This document shows, in pieces, positions 6,625-14,988 of a DNA stretch of 21,159 nucleotides (its first letter is position 1; each line of letters opens with the position of its first letter). The stretch is from a virus. The position numbers and the translations under genes were made by a program. The stretch is taken from IMG/VR virus record IMGVR_UViG_3300009502_000234, positions 1-21,159 of that record; one strand, given 5' to 3'. The notes below the pieces were generated by a model, which worked only from the letters and a program-made list of their open reading frames with translations, searched no databases and was not told the DNA's origin.

Positions 6625-6991
6625 ACTTACCTTCTATAAATCATATATAGGAATAATAAATATTTTATATAAGTTAGAACTTACTAGACAACAACAATAT
6701 ATGTTTGCTGAATTGTTATATCAGAATAATAAGTATAAAGATTTAACTAGAGAAGAACGAAATGTAATTATATTTAGTACTGTTATTCGAAAGGAAATGA
6801 TGGATAGATTAAAAGTAGATGTAGGTACATTTAATAATAATATAAGTTTATTTAGAAAACAAAAGGGATTACAAGGAAGTATTATACAAGGTAAAGAGTT
6901 AAATGAAAATTATATAGTATATCCAGATAAAGATAATCAAATTAATATTAATTTACAAATAAACTATGGTACAACTCCAGGTATTAAATGA
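6593..6991 (+). CDS. Hypothetical protein, possible winged-helix DNA-binding
   Basis: A 132-residue, basic, largely helical protein. A central segment, LTREERNVIIFSTVIRKEMMDRLKVDVGTFNNNISLFRKQKGL, reads like a helix-turn-helix in which DVGTFNNNISLFRKQ would be the recognition part. The short strand pair after it would be a wing. This is an inference from residue pattern, not a recognised named family. The gene overlaps both neighbours (32 bases upstream, 26 downstream). It could be a phage regulator or a packaging/replication accessory protein. Confidence 0.6.
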   Translation: MVKQVRLGVNELTFYKSYIGIINILYKLELTRQQQYMFAELLYQNNKYKDLTREERNVIIFSTVIRKEMMDRLKVDVGTFNNNISLFRKQKGLQGSIIQGKELNENYIVYPDKDNQININLQINYGTTPGIK

Positions 6992-7238
6992 TATAGTTAG
7001 AAATAAAAAAGATGGTACTCAAAAGTTAATAGCTAAAAATATTAAATGTAGAATATGGGTTAGACCAGATAGAATATTAAGTGTTGGTGAAATAATACGA
7101 AATAAGAATAATATATATAAAACTAGATGTGAAGTTAGTGTTGAGAATGTTGGTAATCTTATAGTTAATATTAATGTTGATAAGTTAATAGATTTGTTAA
7201 GTAAAAATAAACCATTGGTAGGATATGTCAGACGTTAA
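6966..7238 (+). CDS. Hypothetical protein, 90 aa
   Basis: A 90-residue basic protein with alternating hydrophobic residues that suggest a small beta-rich fold (KNIKCRIWVRPDRILSVGEIIRNKNNIYKTRCEVSVENVGNLIVNINVDKLI). No family recognised. It overlaps the upstream gene by 26 bases and the following one by 14. Coding status rests on these overlaps and on codon use matching the neighbours. Confidence 0.6.
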   Translation: MVQLQVLNDIVRNKKDGTQKLIAKNIKCRIWVRPDRILSVGEIIRNKNNIYKTRCEVSVENVGNLIVNINVDKLIDLLSKNKPLVGYVRR

Positions 7239-7509
7239 CAGAATACAGGAACAGGAAGGGGTTATTAAGTTATATAGAGAATTAGCACAAGTACATAATA
7301 TTCCTATAGCAGAAATTAGAATAATAGTTCGTAGTCAATTTGCATTAATAGCAGATAATATTAGAAATACTAATTTAGAAGATAGTACTACTTATGATTA
7401 TGCAAGATTAGTTAATTTTGGAGTATTTTGTATAGATAAATCTGCAATAAATAAATATTTTAGATACAAAAAAATCAATGACAAATTACATAGTGAGTCT
7501 TTGGGGTAG
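7225..7509 (+). CDS. Small protein, possibly HU/IHF-like
   Basis: A 94-residue protein. The run LAQVHNIPIAEIRIIVRSQF, ALIADNIRN, then YDYARLVNFGVFCIDKSA follows the order of the HU/IHF N-terminal half: two helices, then a strand with an R-hydrophobic-FG-x-F turn. In that family the fold bends DNA. The long DNA-gripping arm is not obvious, so only the body may be conserved. Crassvirales are known to carry IHF-like genes near their structural block, which makes the idea reasonable. It ends in TAG, the only TAG stop in the window, and overlaps the next gene by 32 bases. Confidence 0.6.
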   Translation: MSDVNRIQEQEGVIKLYRELAQVHNIPIAEIRIIVRSQFALIADNIRNTNLEDSTTYDYARLVNFGVFCIDKSAINKYFRYKKINDKLHSESLG

Positions 7510-7945
7510 AGAGTATAATATTAAAGAAACTACATCTATAGAATGTATGACTGAAGATACATTATATGAATGTAAATGTGGTAATAAATTTATATGTAAA
7601 CGGGGATATAAACCACAATATAAGTATGATAATGATGATATAAAGAAAATGGTTAAAAATAACCCTATACTATATTATGGTAATCAAAAAAATATGGATG
7701 AAGACTTTAAAACATGTGAGTGTGGTAATAGATTTAACAATATGAAATTATTATATCCTAAATATATCCCATCTATAGCTCCTACAATTAGAATTAGAAC
7801 TGAACCGGATTTAGATATTAGTTATCATGAAGATGAAAGAAAACAAACTAATTGGTGGGAATTAGGTGGTGGTGTAGAAGAGTATAAAGATATACATCAT
7901 GGGGATGACCCACATAATAATGATAGAGTAATAAGACAAACATGA
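7478..7945 (+). CDS. CxC zinc-ribbon-like protein, 155 aa
   Basis: A 155-residue protein with two matching cysteine knuckles: CKCGNKF (Cys32, Cys34) and CECGNRF (Cys80, Cys82), about 46 residues apart, plus Cys40 close to the first. Paired CxCGN turns of this kind form a four-Cys zinc ribbon, which usually binds nucleic acid or stabilises a small domain. The C-terminal 70 residues are polar and rich in His, Asp and Trp (TNWWELGGGVEEYKDIHHGDD), of unknown role. It overlaps the upstream gene by 32 bases and shares an ATGA with the next. Its position just before the packaging genes allows, but does not show, a role there. Confidence 0.65.
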   Translation: MTNYIVSLWGREYNIKETTSIECMTEDTLYECKCGNKFICKRGYKPQYKYDNDDIKKMVKNNPILYYGNQKNMDEDFKTCECGNRFNNMKLLYPKYIPSIAPTIRIRTEPDLDISYHEDERKQTNWWELGGGVEEYKDIHHGDDPHNNDRVIRQT

Positions 7946-8520
7946 ATAAATTAATAGAACTTAATAGTGAAAATAATTTAGTTATACAACCAGAAGCATT
8001 AGTTATAGATGCTTATGCTGTTGTATGGAATAGAGATAAAAGTAAAGATAAAAAGTTGGCGATCAAAGAATTAACATTTGTATATTTTATGTGTAGTTTA
8101 GATAGATTAAATGTATATAAAGAATATGTACCAGAAGAACGGTTAAAAATGATAAAAGAAGACATGATGCCTAAAGATTGGAAAGTAGATAAAATAATAA
8201 AAGATGCTATAGAACAATATAAAAAACATAATTATTCAGCTACTACAGAATTAGTAATTGCTGCACAAAAAGCTGCTGATAATTTAAAGAAGTTCTTTGA
8301 GGAAATAGATTTAAATGAACGAGATACTGATACAGGAAAACCTATTCATAAGGCAACAGACTTAATGCGAAATTTAAAAGAGATGGCAGGAGTACGTAAA
8401 GGGTTACAAGAGTTACTACAAATGGAAGAAGAAGAAAAGACAGACAAAGGTAAAGTTAGAGGTGGTGGTAGAATAGGATTATTTGAAAATCATAAAATGG
8501 ACAAACAAATAAATATTTAA
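7942..8520 (+). CDS. Conserved-looking phage protein upstream of TerL (TerS candidate)
   Basis: A 192-residue, mostly helical, charged protein. The N-terminal half has VIDAYAVVWNRDKSKDKKLAIKE, then LTFVYFMCSLD; the middle is a long helix region rich in Ala and Lys (about residues 90-120). The tail is basic and Gly-rich (KVRGGGRIGLF). No small terminase subunit is otherwise evident, and this gene sits one gene before TerL, so TerS or another packaging accessory is possible. There is no clear helix-turn-helix, so this stays a weak inference. It begins in an ATGA overlap with the zinc-ribbon gene. Confidence 0.6.
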   Translation: MNKLIELNSENNLVIQPEALVIDAYAVVWNRDKSKDKKLAIKELTFVYFMCSLDRLNVYKEYVPEERLKMIKEDMMPKDWKVDKIIKDAIEQYKKHNYSATTELVIAAQKAADNLKKFFEEIDLNERDTDTGKPIHKATDLMRNLKEMAGVRKGLQELLQMEEEEKTDKGKVRGGGRIGLFENHKMDKQINI

Positions 8521-8521
8521 T

Positions 8522-8842
8522 ATGAGTAATAAATATTACCCAATAGACTTTGCTTATGAAAGAGTAGGAGGAGGAATTGATTTTGTAGGAATACATAATC
8601 AAATGCCTGGTATAAATTATGGATATTTTTATATAGATTTTGAATGTGACGACAAAGAATATTTTAGAAAAGGTAATGTATTAGTTGATAATACAGGAAA
8701 ATATCAAATAGAGTTAATAGATGAGCCTATTAATTTTAAATATAGAATAAATAGATATAAATGTAGAGTTAATAGTACTAATCCTAATAGTTATATTCCT
8801 GTAGAAAGATTACAGAAAGGGGTACTATGGAAAAAGTTATAA
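8522..8842 (+). CDS. Hypothetical protein, 106 aa
   Basis: A 106-residue protein rich in Tyr, Asn, Gly and Asp with a beta-strand-like pattern (YPIDFAYERVGGGIDFVGIHN; YGYFYIDFEC). It contains a repeated basic-aromatic turn near the end (FKYRINRYKCRVNS). No family recognised. It begins one base after the previous stop and overlaps the TerL start by 16 bases, so it is probably translated with TerL. Confidence 0.6.
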   Translation: MSNKYYPIDFAYERVGGGIDFVGIHNQMPGINYGYFYIDFECDDKEYFRKGNVLVDNTGKYQIELIDEPINFKYRINRYKCRVNSTNPNSYIPVERLQKGVLWKKL

Positions 8843-11067
8843 AGAAATATGATATACCAGAAAATATAATAGAATTTAATATCCCTATACCAATAGATGA
8901 TAATGAGTTATCAACTACATTAGGGCAGTCATATCCACCAGATAGTTTTGAATATAAAATAGTACAGCATTTTTGTAATGGAGAAAAGTTACCAGACTTC
9001 TCTCCATTTTTGCTTACTAGACAATTCTTTCAAGAAAATGGATATTATACTAATTTACGATATAATGGACACCCAGATAGTGCATATTTTAAATTTTGGG
9101 AGTCAGAACAACGTAAATGTATAGATGGTATAGATTGTGATATAGATAGACAAATATGGAAAATAACAGGATATTATTATTGGTATTTAACATTTAGTCC
9201 AATACATAGAGTAAAAGAAATAGGTAAAAATCCTATAACTGGTAAAGTAATGTCAGAACGTACTTATGCATTACCTGATATATATGATATAGACTATTTT
9301 TGGTTTTTATATGTAGATGAAGCTAGAAATCGTGGGCAACATGCTAGTTGTTTAAAGAAAAGAGGTATTGGTTTTTCATTTAAAGCTATGAGTATGTTAA
9401 CTCGTAATTTTTATATGATACCAAAGAGTAAAGGATATGCTGTGGCGGAATCATGGGATTATCTAACTAAAAAAGATGGTTTAATTAATAAGGTATCGGA
9501 ACATTTAGCATTTATAGATGAATTTACAGCATTTGGTAAAAGGCGTCAAGTAAAAGATACTGATGAGTTAAGAAGAACATCATATTGGGAAACTGATCCT
9601 GAAACTGGTAATAAAATACAAAAAGGTTATATGTCAGAAATGATAGCTATAACACTAGAAGGTAAGCCAGATAAAATGAGAGGGCTTAGGGGTCAATTAA
9701 TATTATACGAAGAGTCAGGTAATAATGCATGTATACAACAAGCATGGGAGATTAGTAGGAGTTCTGTAGAAGCTGGAGACTATGTGTATGGACAGTTAAT
9801 ATCGTTTGGAACTGGTGGCACAATTGGTAGTGGGTTTGAGGGGTTAGAGCGTATGACTAGAGATCCTAATAGTTTTAATATATATGGAATACCTAATATA
9901 TGGGAACGAAATAGGATACGACAACGAATAGGATTTTTTGTACCAGATTATATATGTAGAGAAGGTAATATAGATAAACATGGTAATTCAGACATATGTA
10001 CTGCACTACAATCTGAGTTAAAAGAAAGAGAGACTAAAAAAGGTAATCCATTAGTATTAAGACAAAGAATGGCAGAGCATCCATTTACTATAGATGATGC
10101 TATTATGCGAACTGATGGTAGTCCATTTGATCTACAAATGATACGTGAACAAAAAGCAGAGTTAATGGTTAATCCTATATATAAAGGGAGTGCTTATGTA
10201 GGAGAGATGATAATTAAAACTGATGGTATAGTAGACTTTAAAGTAAACCCCATATTAAAACCTATAATGGAATTTGATACTAAAAAGGGTAAACGACTAG
10301 AGGAACAAGATGGGTGTATAGTTATTTATGAAATGCCTGTACCAGATAGTAAAGGAAAAATAGGTTTTGGATGGTATGTAGCAGGAACAGATCCTATTAA
10401 TCTTGATAGAGATGATGTGAAGGATAATTTTTCATTAGCTAGTACATTTATATTAAATAGATTTACTAGACGTATAGTAGCTGAATATACAGGTAGACCA
10501 AGATTAGCTGCTACATTTTATGAACAATTACGTAGATTATTACTATTTTATAATTGTCAAACACTATTAGAAGTAAATATAGTAGGTGTATTTGAACATT
10601 TTAATAAATATAATTGTACACATTTATTAGCTGAAACTCCATCATTATTTAGGGATATGAATATAGGTGCTAGGGGAATGGGTAATAATATAGGTGTTAA
10701 ATCTGACCCACGTGGGCAAGTTAAAGCATTAGGTAGACAATATATAATAAAATGGATGGAAGAAGTTATAGAGAATGAAGTAACGGAAAATGGAGAAGTA
10801 AAGACACGATTCATGTGTAACACTATCAGAAGTATTCCATTACTACAAGAAATGGAACAGTGGTGTAAAGAAGGTAATTATGATAGAATAGACGCATTAA
10901 GTTATGCATTATTACATTTAGAGGAAAAAGTTAAGATAGTTCAGGATAGAACAAATACTCATAAAAGTGTATTAAATGATCCATTTTGGCATAAATTATC
11001 TGGTAATAGAACTAAACAACCTGCTATAACTATAGATAGAAATGGTATGATAAAAGTACATAATTAA
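8827..11067 (+). CDS. terL: Terminase large subunit (packaging ATPase-nuclease)
   Basis: A 746-residue TerL with both domains. The ATPase has a variant Walker A loop, KKRGIGFSFK (177-186), where the usual GK[ST] is GFS, so the ATP-contacting base is probably Lys177, Lys178 or Arg179. Walker B is LILYEE (291-296) and the coupling motif is SFGTGGT (326-332). The RNase H-like nuclease has VAGTD (Asp522), LLEVN (Glu582) and YDRIDALSYA (Asp686/Asp689) as metal ligands. TerL cuts concatemers and pumps DNA through the portal into the prohead. Length is at the large end for the family and similar to Bacteroidota phages. It is followed by the portal gene, the usual order. No small terminase gene is certain. 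Confidence 0.93.
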   Translation: MEKVIKKYDIPENIIEFNIPIPIDDNELSTTLGQSYPPDSFEYKIVQHFCNGEKLPDFSPFLLTRQFFQENGYYTNLRYNGHPDSAYFKFWESEQRKCIDGIDCDIDRQIWKITGYYYWYLTFSPIHRVKEIGKNPITGKVMSERTYALPDIYDIDYFWFLYVDEARNRGQHASCLKKRGIGFSFKAMSMLTRNFYMIPKSKGYAVAESWDYLTKKDGLINKVSEHLAFIDEFTAFGKRRQVKDTDELRRTSYWETDPETGNKIQKGYMSEMIAITLEGKPDKMRGLRGQLILYEESGNNACIQQAWEISRSSVEAGDYVYGQLISFGTGGTIGSGFEGLERMTRDPNSFNIYGIPNIWERNRIRQRIGFFVPDYICREGNIDKHGNSDICTALQSELKERETKKGNPLVLRQRMAEHPFTIDDAIMRTDGSPFDLQMIREQKAELMVNPIYKGSAYVGEMIIKTDGIVDFKVNPILKPIMEFDTKKGKRLEEQDGCIVIYEMPVPDSKGKIGFGWYVAGTDPINLDRDDVKDNFSLASTFILNRFTRRIVAEYTGRPRLAATFYEQLRRLLLFYNCQTLLEVNIVGVFEHFNKYNCTHLLAETPSLFRDMNIGARGMGNNIGVKSDPRGQVKALGRQYIIKWMEEVIENEVTENGEVKTRFMCNTIRSIPLLQEMEQWCKEGNYDRIDALSYALLHLEEKVKIVQDRTNTHKSVLNDPFWHKLSGNRTKQPAITIDRNGMIKVHN

Positions 11068-11085
11068 AAAAATTATCTATACCAA

Positions 11086-11117
11086 TTTTTTTTTATGAGA
11101 ATTTATAATTATCTTTG
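11086..11117 (+). promoter_or_regulatory. Probable promoter before the portal gene
   Basis: TATCTTTG at 11110-11117 matches TAnnTTTG. Twenty bases earlier there is only a T tract (TTTT at 11086-11089) in place of TTTG, so this is a weaker match than the other two. It is about 30 bases ahead of the portal ATG, which is a suitable distance. The upstream A and T tracts around 11066-11094 could also form an A/T hairpin, so weak termination of the TerL transcript may occur at the same place. Confidence 0.55.
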
Positions 11118-11146
11118 CTGGTAATTGAAATTTAATAATTAAAATA

Positions 11147-13612
11147 ATGATAACAGGTTTAAGTATTACATCTAGTGTATTCCCAAGTCAATTAGTTGAT
11201 ACTGAGAAGAAACAAGATGAAAAATGGCAAAAAGATTGTGTAGATGGCGGTATTAATAAAGTACTCTACACAAATGATTATATGAGAAAGAGTAAGCAAG
11301 ATAAAGTAGAGAACTATAGTATAGTTCATGGCAAATTTGATAGGAAAAAATTACTAGCACATCTTAATCCATTAATGTTGGAACAGGATGATATGGATGA
11401 TGATGTATATGAATTATTTGGAGATTCAGATGGGTATGCTATTATATTAGCACCATTAAAGACATTATTTGGTGAAGAATTAAAACGTAATTTTGATCCT
11501 AGAGCTTATGTAGTAAATGCAGATGCAGTAAGTGAGAAGGAAAGACTTATTAAAGATAAAGTTAATAAATTTTTAGATGAATTATTACAAGAGCAATTAA
11601 GTGAAGATGAAGTAAAGAAACGAACTGAGCAACTATTACAATGGAAAAATAAAGATGCTCAGACTATACATGAAACAATGGCTAATAATACATTAAAACA
11701 TTTTCTACCTAAACAACAATTTAAATGGAAGATGAATGATTGTTGGAAAGATTTATGTATAGCTGCTGAAGAATCTGTATATATAGGAGATGCTAACGGT
11801 GAGCCTTATATAAGAAAAACTAATCCATTACAAATAATGTGGTATGGTAATGGGCAGTCTAATAAAATACAAGATGCTACTATTATAGTAGAATGGGGAT
11901 ACTATAGTATATCTGCTATATTAACAGAATTTGGTAAAAAGATAAAAGAAGAAGATTTAATTAAATTAGAAAATTATCTTAATTATGGGACAACATCTAG
12001 TGGTAGTTTAATTAAAACTGCACAAGTAGCACCATTTGTAAATATACACAATGTAATGTTACCATTAGATGATATGTCATATTCTGAAACAGGATTTTCC
12101 CCATTTGGTTATACATGGTATGATAGACAAGGTAATATTCTAGTAGTAAGAGTAAATTGGTTGTCTCAACGTAAAATTGGTGATTTAAGTTATCCAGATG
12201 AATTTGGAGAGACTCAGCATAAATTTGTACCTGAATGGTATAAAGTTAATAAAGATGTTGGAGAAACTGTAGATTGGTTTTGGATAAATGAGTGGATGTC
12301 TGGTATTAAAATAGGATATGATATTTATGCTGATATTAAAGTTAATGAAGTTCAGTATAGAAGTATAACTAATCCAGCAATATGTAGACCACCTTATGTA
12401 GGTATAGTATCTAATATTAATAGTGGTAGAGCATATAGTATAGTAGATTCTATTAAAGAATTTGCTTATGAATATATAGTATATGCTAAAAAGTTAAAAC
12501 ACCTATGGTTAACTAACTTAGGTAGAATTGCCAATATAGATACTGCTAGTATTCCTACAGGTATGATGGAAGATGGTAGTAAATGGGATTTAAAACGTTG
12601 GTTTAATTTTATAAAAACACATCGTATAGCACTACGTAATAGTTTTCAAGAAGATAATAAAGGACATGCTGTAGGTAATATGCAGTCTCAAACTGGTTAT
12701 ATAGATATGACTGCTACTACTGAGATTGACCAAATAATAAGATATTTAGAGTATATAGAATCTAAAATAGATAAACTTAGTGGAGTTAGCCCACAAAGAC
12801 AAGGTGATATAGCACCTTCTCAAGGATTAGGTACAAGTAATCAAGCTGTAGCGTATTCAGCAACTCAAACAGAGGATTTGTTTAATATGCATGAGGAATT
12901 TAAACTAGATGTATTAAGATTCTTTTTAGAACAAGCTAAATGGTGTTTAAAAGATAAAAAAGTATTAGTACAAAATATACTAGATGACCAACAAATAAAA
13001 CTAATAGAGATTGATGGTGCATTATTTTCAGAAGCAGAATATGATATACAAATAACTAATTCGTATAAATTACAAGAATTTGAACGTATATTAAAAGGTG
13101 ATATATTAAGTAGAGCTGTACAAAATGGGTCAGTACAAATATCTGATGTAGCTGAAATGATGTTGTCAAATAGTCCAACTGATATGATTAATAGATTAAA
13201 AGTTGGAGAAAATAAAAAGATAGAAATGGAACAACAAAATCAGCAACAACAATTACAAATGCAACAAAAACAATTAGATGTACAAAGAGAAATGTTAGCA
13301 TTACAGCATAAAAATAAATTAGAAGAAATGGCTTTCCAAAGAGAAACTGATATGATGAAATTACAATTGCAATTACAAGATAAAGCTAATGCTGATGTAT
13401 TTGGTCAATATTATAAAGATACTAATTTAAATGGTATAGATGATGATATAGAATTAAAAAAACAAGAATTAGTTAATACTGATAAAGAAAAACAAAGAAC
13501 ACATGATGCAACACAATCAGAAAAAGATCGTAAACTACAGTTAGACTTGACTGAAAAAGATAATCAGACTAAATTAAAGATAGCTCATAGTAAAAAAAGT
13601 ACAACTAATTAA
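11147..13612 (+). CDS. Portal protein
   Basis: An 821-residue protein directly after TerL, the standard position and a normal size for portals of crAss-like phages. The N-terminal part has the FPSQ segment (residues 12-15), then a mixed alpha/beta wing region. The central part (about residues 440-600) has the long helical stem pattern, and DKLSGVSPQRQGDIAPSQGLG is a conserved-looking loop. The last 120 residues form a Gln/Lys-rich coiled coil (MEQQNQQQQLQMQQKQ) interrupted by an EF-hand-like loop (residues 758-769). Portals are 12-subunit rings at one capsid vertex through which DNA enters and leaves. The call rests on order, size and layout rather than on a single catalytic motif. It has its own promoter. 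Confidence 0.82.
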   Translation: MITGLSITSSVFPSQLVDTEKKQDEKWQKDCVDGGINKVLYTNDYMRKSKQDKVENYSIVHGKFDRKKLLAHLNPLMLEQDDMDDDVYELFGDSDGYAIILAPLKTLFGEELKRNFDPRAYVVNADAVSEKERLIKDKVNKFLDELLQEQLSEDEVKKRTEQLLQWKNKDAQTIHETMANNTLKHFLPKQQFKWKMNDCWKDLCIAAEESVYIGDANGEPYIRKTNPLQIMWYGNGQSNKIQDATIIVEWGYYSISAILTEFGKKIKEEDLIKLENYLNYGTTSSGSLIKTAQVAPFVNIHNVMLPLDDMSYSETGFSPFGYTWYDRQGNILVVRVNWLSQRKIGDLSYPDEFGETQHKFVPEWYKVNKDVGETVDWFWINEWMSGIKIGYDIYADIKVNEVQYRSITNPAICRPPYVGIVSNINSGRAYSIVDSIKEFAYEYIVYAKKLKHLWLTNLGRIANIDTASIPTGMMEDGSKWDLKRWFNFIKTHRIALRNSFQEDNKGHAVGNMQSQTGYIDMTATTEIDQIIRYLEYIESKIDKLSGVSPQRQGDIAPSQGLGTSNQAVAYSATQTEDLFNMHEEFKLDVLRFFLEQAKWCLKDKKVLVQNILDDQQIKLIEIDGALFSEAEYDIQITNSYKLQEFERILKGDILSRAVQNGSVQISDVAEMMLSNSPTDMINRLKVGENKKIEMEQQNQQQQLQMQQKQLDVQREMLALQHKNKLEEMAFQRETDMMKLQLQLQDKANADVFGQYYKDTNLNGIDDDIELKKQELVNTDKEKQRTHDATQSEKDRKLQLDLTEKDNQTKLKIAHSKKSTTN

Positions 13613-13680
13613 TAGTTATCTATTTGTAATAAAAATATAGTGTCAATAGCTATAATTAAAGTTTATTTTGACTCTAAAAA

Positions 13681-13713
13681 TTTGTAAAATGACAATTAAT
13701 ATAATTAAATTTG
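13681..13713 (+). promoter_or_regulatory. Bacteroidota-type promoter before scaffold/capsid genes
   Basis: TTTG at 13681-13684, 21 bases, then TAAATTTG at 13706-13713, a full match to the pattern. It sits in a 116-base intergenic gap and ends 15 bases before the ATG at 13729, so the leader would be very short and A-rich. It would give the scaffold-like, capsid and neck genes their own transcript. Confidence 0.75.
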
Positions 13714-13728
13714 TGAGATTTAAAAAAA

Positions 13729-14961
13729 ATGGCAAAATCTATTTATGATGATGACGACCAAGTAACATTGGTTATTCCAGATGATGATATATTTAATCTA
13801 CCTAAAATGTTTGAAGGAGATGGAACTGATATATCTAGTGTTCCTAAAGGTGGTGAAATTATAGATAAAACAGCAGAAATAGAAAAGACTATTAAAGCTA
13901 CATCTAAAAAGAAACCTATAGAAAAAGAAGAAGTTCTTTTATCTACAGAAGATGATGATGATGTTATAAAACCAGAGAATGATGATGAAGATGAACAAGA
14001 AGAACCCAAGTCTACATCTAAAGATAAAAAGACTAAACAATCTGAGAAAAAAGTAGAAACTAAAAAGGATAATAAAAAAGCAGAAGTAGAAGCTCCTACT
14101 TATGAATTAGATTATAATCCTATACTCCAAAGGTTAAAAGAGAAAGAAGTACTTACTATAGATTTACCAGAAAATGTAGAATCTGATGAAGATTTGTTAA
14201 ATGTATTTGAACAAGAAGCTATCGCATATAAAAATGATTATCATAATTATATGGATAGTAAATATAATGGTTTACTTACGTATTTAGAAGAAGGAGGGGA
14301 CGCATTAAATTTCTTTAAAACAGTTAAAGAAAATAATTATGATGAAATAGAATTTGATAAAATTAGAGAAGATCAAACAGCTAAAGAAAAAGCATATATT
14401 GATTTTTATAAAACTAAAGATATGGACGATGAAGATATTATGCGTAATATGAAACGTGCAAAAGATTTAGAAGAATTTAATATTGAAGTAGAAAAAATAT
14501 ATCCTAAACTTCAAAAACAAAGTAAACAACAAAAAGAAACGTTAAAAAAGGAAGCTAAAGAAAAAGAACAAAAAAGAGTAGATCAAGAAAAGATATTATA
14601 CCATAATATTTCTAGTACTATTCTAAAATCTGAAGAACTTATTCCTACGATTAAACTTAAAGAAAGTGACAAAAAAGCAATTACTAAATTAGCAGTATCT
14701 AATGATGTATTTAATAAATTATCACAAGACCCAGTAAAAAGTAGAATATTATTATCTGCATTAGCACATTATGGTATTTTAGATGGAAATTGGGATAAAA
14801 TTATAAAGAATATTGAAACAGGTAAAGTTAAGGAGTTAAAGTCACAGTTCTTAAAGAATCCTAGTAAAGGTAGTGAGACTAATGTTGATTTAACTAATAA
14901 TGATGATGACATTGGTGGAAGTATCGCTAAGAGTTACATGAAAACGTTTGCTAAACGGTAA
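13729..14961 (+). CDS. Acidic scaffold-like protein
   Basis: A 410-residue, highly charged protein between portal and major capsid genes, the usual place of a scaffolding protein. The first 125 residues are disordered-looking, with Asp/Glu clusters (DDDD near residue 5; DNDDEDEQEE-type runs near 85-92) and a Lys-rich stretch. The middle is a long helical and coiled region (about residues 200-290, rich in Glu, Lys and Gln), followed by a more compact C-terminal part ending SIAKSYMKTFAKR. Scaffolds guide capsid assembly and leave before packaging; an internal cargo or capsid-completion protein is the main alternative. No protease is evident in the window. Own promoter upstream. Confidence 0.6.
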   Translation: MAKSIYDDDDQVTLVIPDDDIFNLPKMFEGDGTDISSVPKGGEIIDKTAEIEKTIKATSKKKPIEKEEVLLSTEDDDDVIKPENDDEDEQEEPKSTSKDKKTKQSEKKVETKKDNKKAEVEAPTYELDYNPILQRLKEKEVLTIDLPENVESDEDLLNVFEQEAIAYKNDYHNYMDSKYNGLLTYLEEGGDALNFFKTVKENNYDEIEFDKIREDQTAKEKAYIDFYKTKDMDDEDIMRNMKRAKDLEEFNIEVEKIYPKLQKQSKQQKETLKKEAKEKEQKRVDQEKILYHNISSTILKSEELIPTIKLKESDKKAITKLAVSNDVFNKLSQDPVKSRILLSALAHYGILDGNWDKIIKNIETGKVKELKSQFLKNPSKGSETNVDLTNNDDDIGGSIAKSYMKTFAKR

Positions 14962-14988
14962 AATTTTAAACTCAATAAATAAATAACA

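Noticed and set aside
7225-8520. TAG recoding (alternative genetic code as in some crAss-like phages)
   Set aside because: TAG is rare as a stop but the long virion genes contain no in-frame TAG, which would be expected if TAG coded for an amino acid; reading through the single TAG stop adds only two codons before a TAA.
11062-11100. Rho-independent terminator between TerL and portal
   Set aside because: A and T tracts can pair, but without G/C pairs the hairpin would be weak; it is noted only with the promoter there.
13743-14009. Minus-strand frame opposite the acidic protein
   Set aside because: A Ser run simply mirrors the Asp-rich GAT/GAC codons on the other strand; no start context or partner gene.
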